From an uncultured Acetatifactor sp. (GTDB lineage: Bacteria; Bacillota; Clostridia; Lachnospirales; Lachnospiraceae): a stretch of 6,384 nucleotides of DNA. The stretch spans positions 1-6,384 of the forward strand of contig CANRMK010000141.1 of NCBI GenBank assembly GCA_947631715.1. Reading direction: 5' to 3'. Both the position numbers and the translations under genes were made by a program. This document shows positions 5,540 to 6,384 of the stretch, one piece after another (the first letter of the stretch is position 1; each line of letters begins with the position of its first letter). Under the pieces are notes generated by a model, which worked only from the letters and a program-made list of their open reading frames with translations, was not told the DNA's origin and did not search any database.

Positions 5540-6384
5540 TCACCCTATGGTTATGGACAGGGACGCGCCCCCGTCGTTCTGTCCGGCCTCCGGCTGCCCG
5601 GTGTCTGGCACTGCCGCTGCCGGCATTCCCTCATAGAGTTCCGTGAAAGAATTCAGAACGATCTCGTCCTCCTCTGTAACGCCCTCCAGGATCTCCGTAT
5701 AGACGTCGGAGGAAATGCCGCAGCGGATGGGCTTTTTTACGATCGCGCCCTCCTCCACCGTATACAGAAAATCGCCGTCCTTATCCGCATTGATGGCTTC
5801 CGTTGGGATCAGCAGAGCATTTTCTGTCTTGTGGGTGTAAACGGTCAGCTTTGCATCCAGCCCCAGTATGATGCTGTCATTTCCGTCCAGCAGGTAGATC
5901 TCCACTCCCACCATAGGTGTGTTGGAGGAATTTCGCATCGCCATGTGGTCGATCTTGGCAATCTCCCCGTGATAAGTTTCCCCGGCGATGACCACATCGG
6001 CATTCTGTCCCAGCTCCAGCTTCTGCAGATCATACTGGGACGCCTCAAAGGACACTTTCAGGTCGCGGCTGTTCTCCAGGGTCAGAAGCTGGACTCCCCG
6101 GGCGACGCTTTGGCCCGGCAGCGCCGTGCATTCCGTTACGATACCGTCAAACTCCGCCGTAATGCCGGCCTTGGCCGTATAATAGTCTTTTTCTGTCTGC
6201 TGATAGTTAAGATCAGACAGCTCCTTGTCCGCATTCAGCCTCTTTTTTCCGTAGGAATCCAAAACGGAGGCCTCGCTTGTGCTTTTCTGGGCTTCCATCT
6301 CGGCCCTGTATTCCTCGCACGCAGCGATATGCTCCTGCACATCCGCGATCTCCTCGTTCATCTCCGCCACATAGTCGGAGGAGC
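5540..6384 (-). CDS. HlyD-family efflux adaptor subunit (5' end cut by window edge)
   Basis: The C-terminal 280 residues of a periplasmic-adaptor/membrane-fusion-type protein; the frame is open through the right edge, so the N-terminal membrane anchor is missing. Visible in order (numbered from the edge) are a charged helical, coiled-coil-like hairpin arm (about 1-70), the second half of a lipoyl-type barrel-sandwich (GIVTECTALPGQSVARGVQLLTLEN), a beta-barrel domain (LKVSFEASQYDLQKLELGQNADVVI and on), then a membrane-proximal domain with ENALLIPTEAINADKDGDFLYTV and LEGVTEEDEIVLN. The tail is Pro/Gly/Gln-rich. In Gram-positive bacteria such proteins pair with MacB-type permeases and a separate ATPase, and help move substrates out of the membrane. 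Its stop lies 16 bases before the permease start, which supports one exporter. Confidence 0.88.
   Translation of the reverse strand, partial: SSDYVAEMNEEIADVQEHIAACEEYRAEMEAQKSTSEASVLDSYGKKRLNADKELSDLNYQQTEKDYYTAKAGITAEFDGIVTECTALPGQSVARGVQLLTLENSRDLKVSFEASQYDLQKLELGQNADVVIAGETYHGEIAKIDHMAMRNSSNTPMVGVEIYLLDGNDSIILGLDAKLTVYTHKTENALLIPTEAINADKDGDFLYTVEEGAIVKKPIRCGISSDVYTEILEGVTEEDEIVLNSFTELYEGMPAAAVPDTGQPEAGQNDGGASLSITIG

Overview
The window reads as a chromosomal segment from a Gram-positive member of the Clostridia, most likely Lachnospiraceae. The grounds are the gene set (YcxB-like protein, TsaE-TsaB-RimI run, THYHADH-type ribonuclease Z, a short lipid-anchored-looking or single-span protein after it), strong GGAGG ribosome binding sites, and moderately GC-rich DNA. 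The family assignment of the organism is inference. Every gene I can support lies on the minus strand, so genes are transcribed from high to low coordinates.

Right part (about 6384 to 4309): the 3' portion of a HlyD/RND-type periplasmic-adaptor-like subunit is followed 16 bases later by a complete MacB-type ABC permease. This is the end of an efflux or export operon. The matching ATPase is not in the window and does not sit between the two genes.

Middle part (about 4300 to 1916): a promoter-like region lies just beyond the permease stop. It precedes a gene for a two-helix YcxB-like membrane protein, then tsaE, tsaB and rimI. TsaE and TsaB belong to the threonylcarbamoyl-adenosine (t6A) tRNA modification pathway, and RimI is an N-terminal protein acetyltransferase commonly encoded beside them. 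TsaD, the catalytic partner of TsaB, is not in the window.

Left part (about 1915 to 1): a gap of 262 bases holds an extended -10 promoter candidate and several dyad symmetries. It leads to a 70-residue protein with two CxxC knuckles, then ribonuclease Z (tRNA 3' end maturation), then a truncated gene for a membrane-anchored protein of unknown function that starts 10 bases past the rnz stop.

Taken together, most of the window is a tRNA maturation and modification neighbourhood downstream of an unrelated exporter. I see no CRISPR array, RNA gene, transposon or clear novel system. The items most worth a second look are the structured leader before the CxxC protein, that protein itself, and the altered exosite arm of ribonuclease Z. 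Several start codons (rnz, tsaE, the YcxB-like gene) were moved inward from the longest open frame because a good ribosome binding site precedes an internal ATG.
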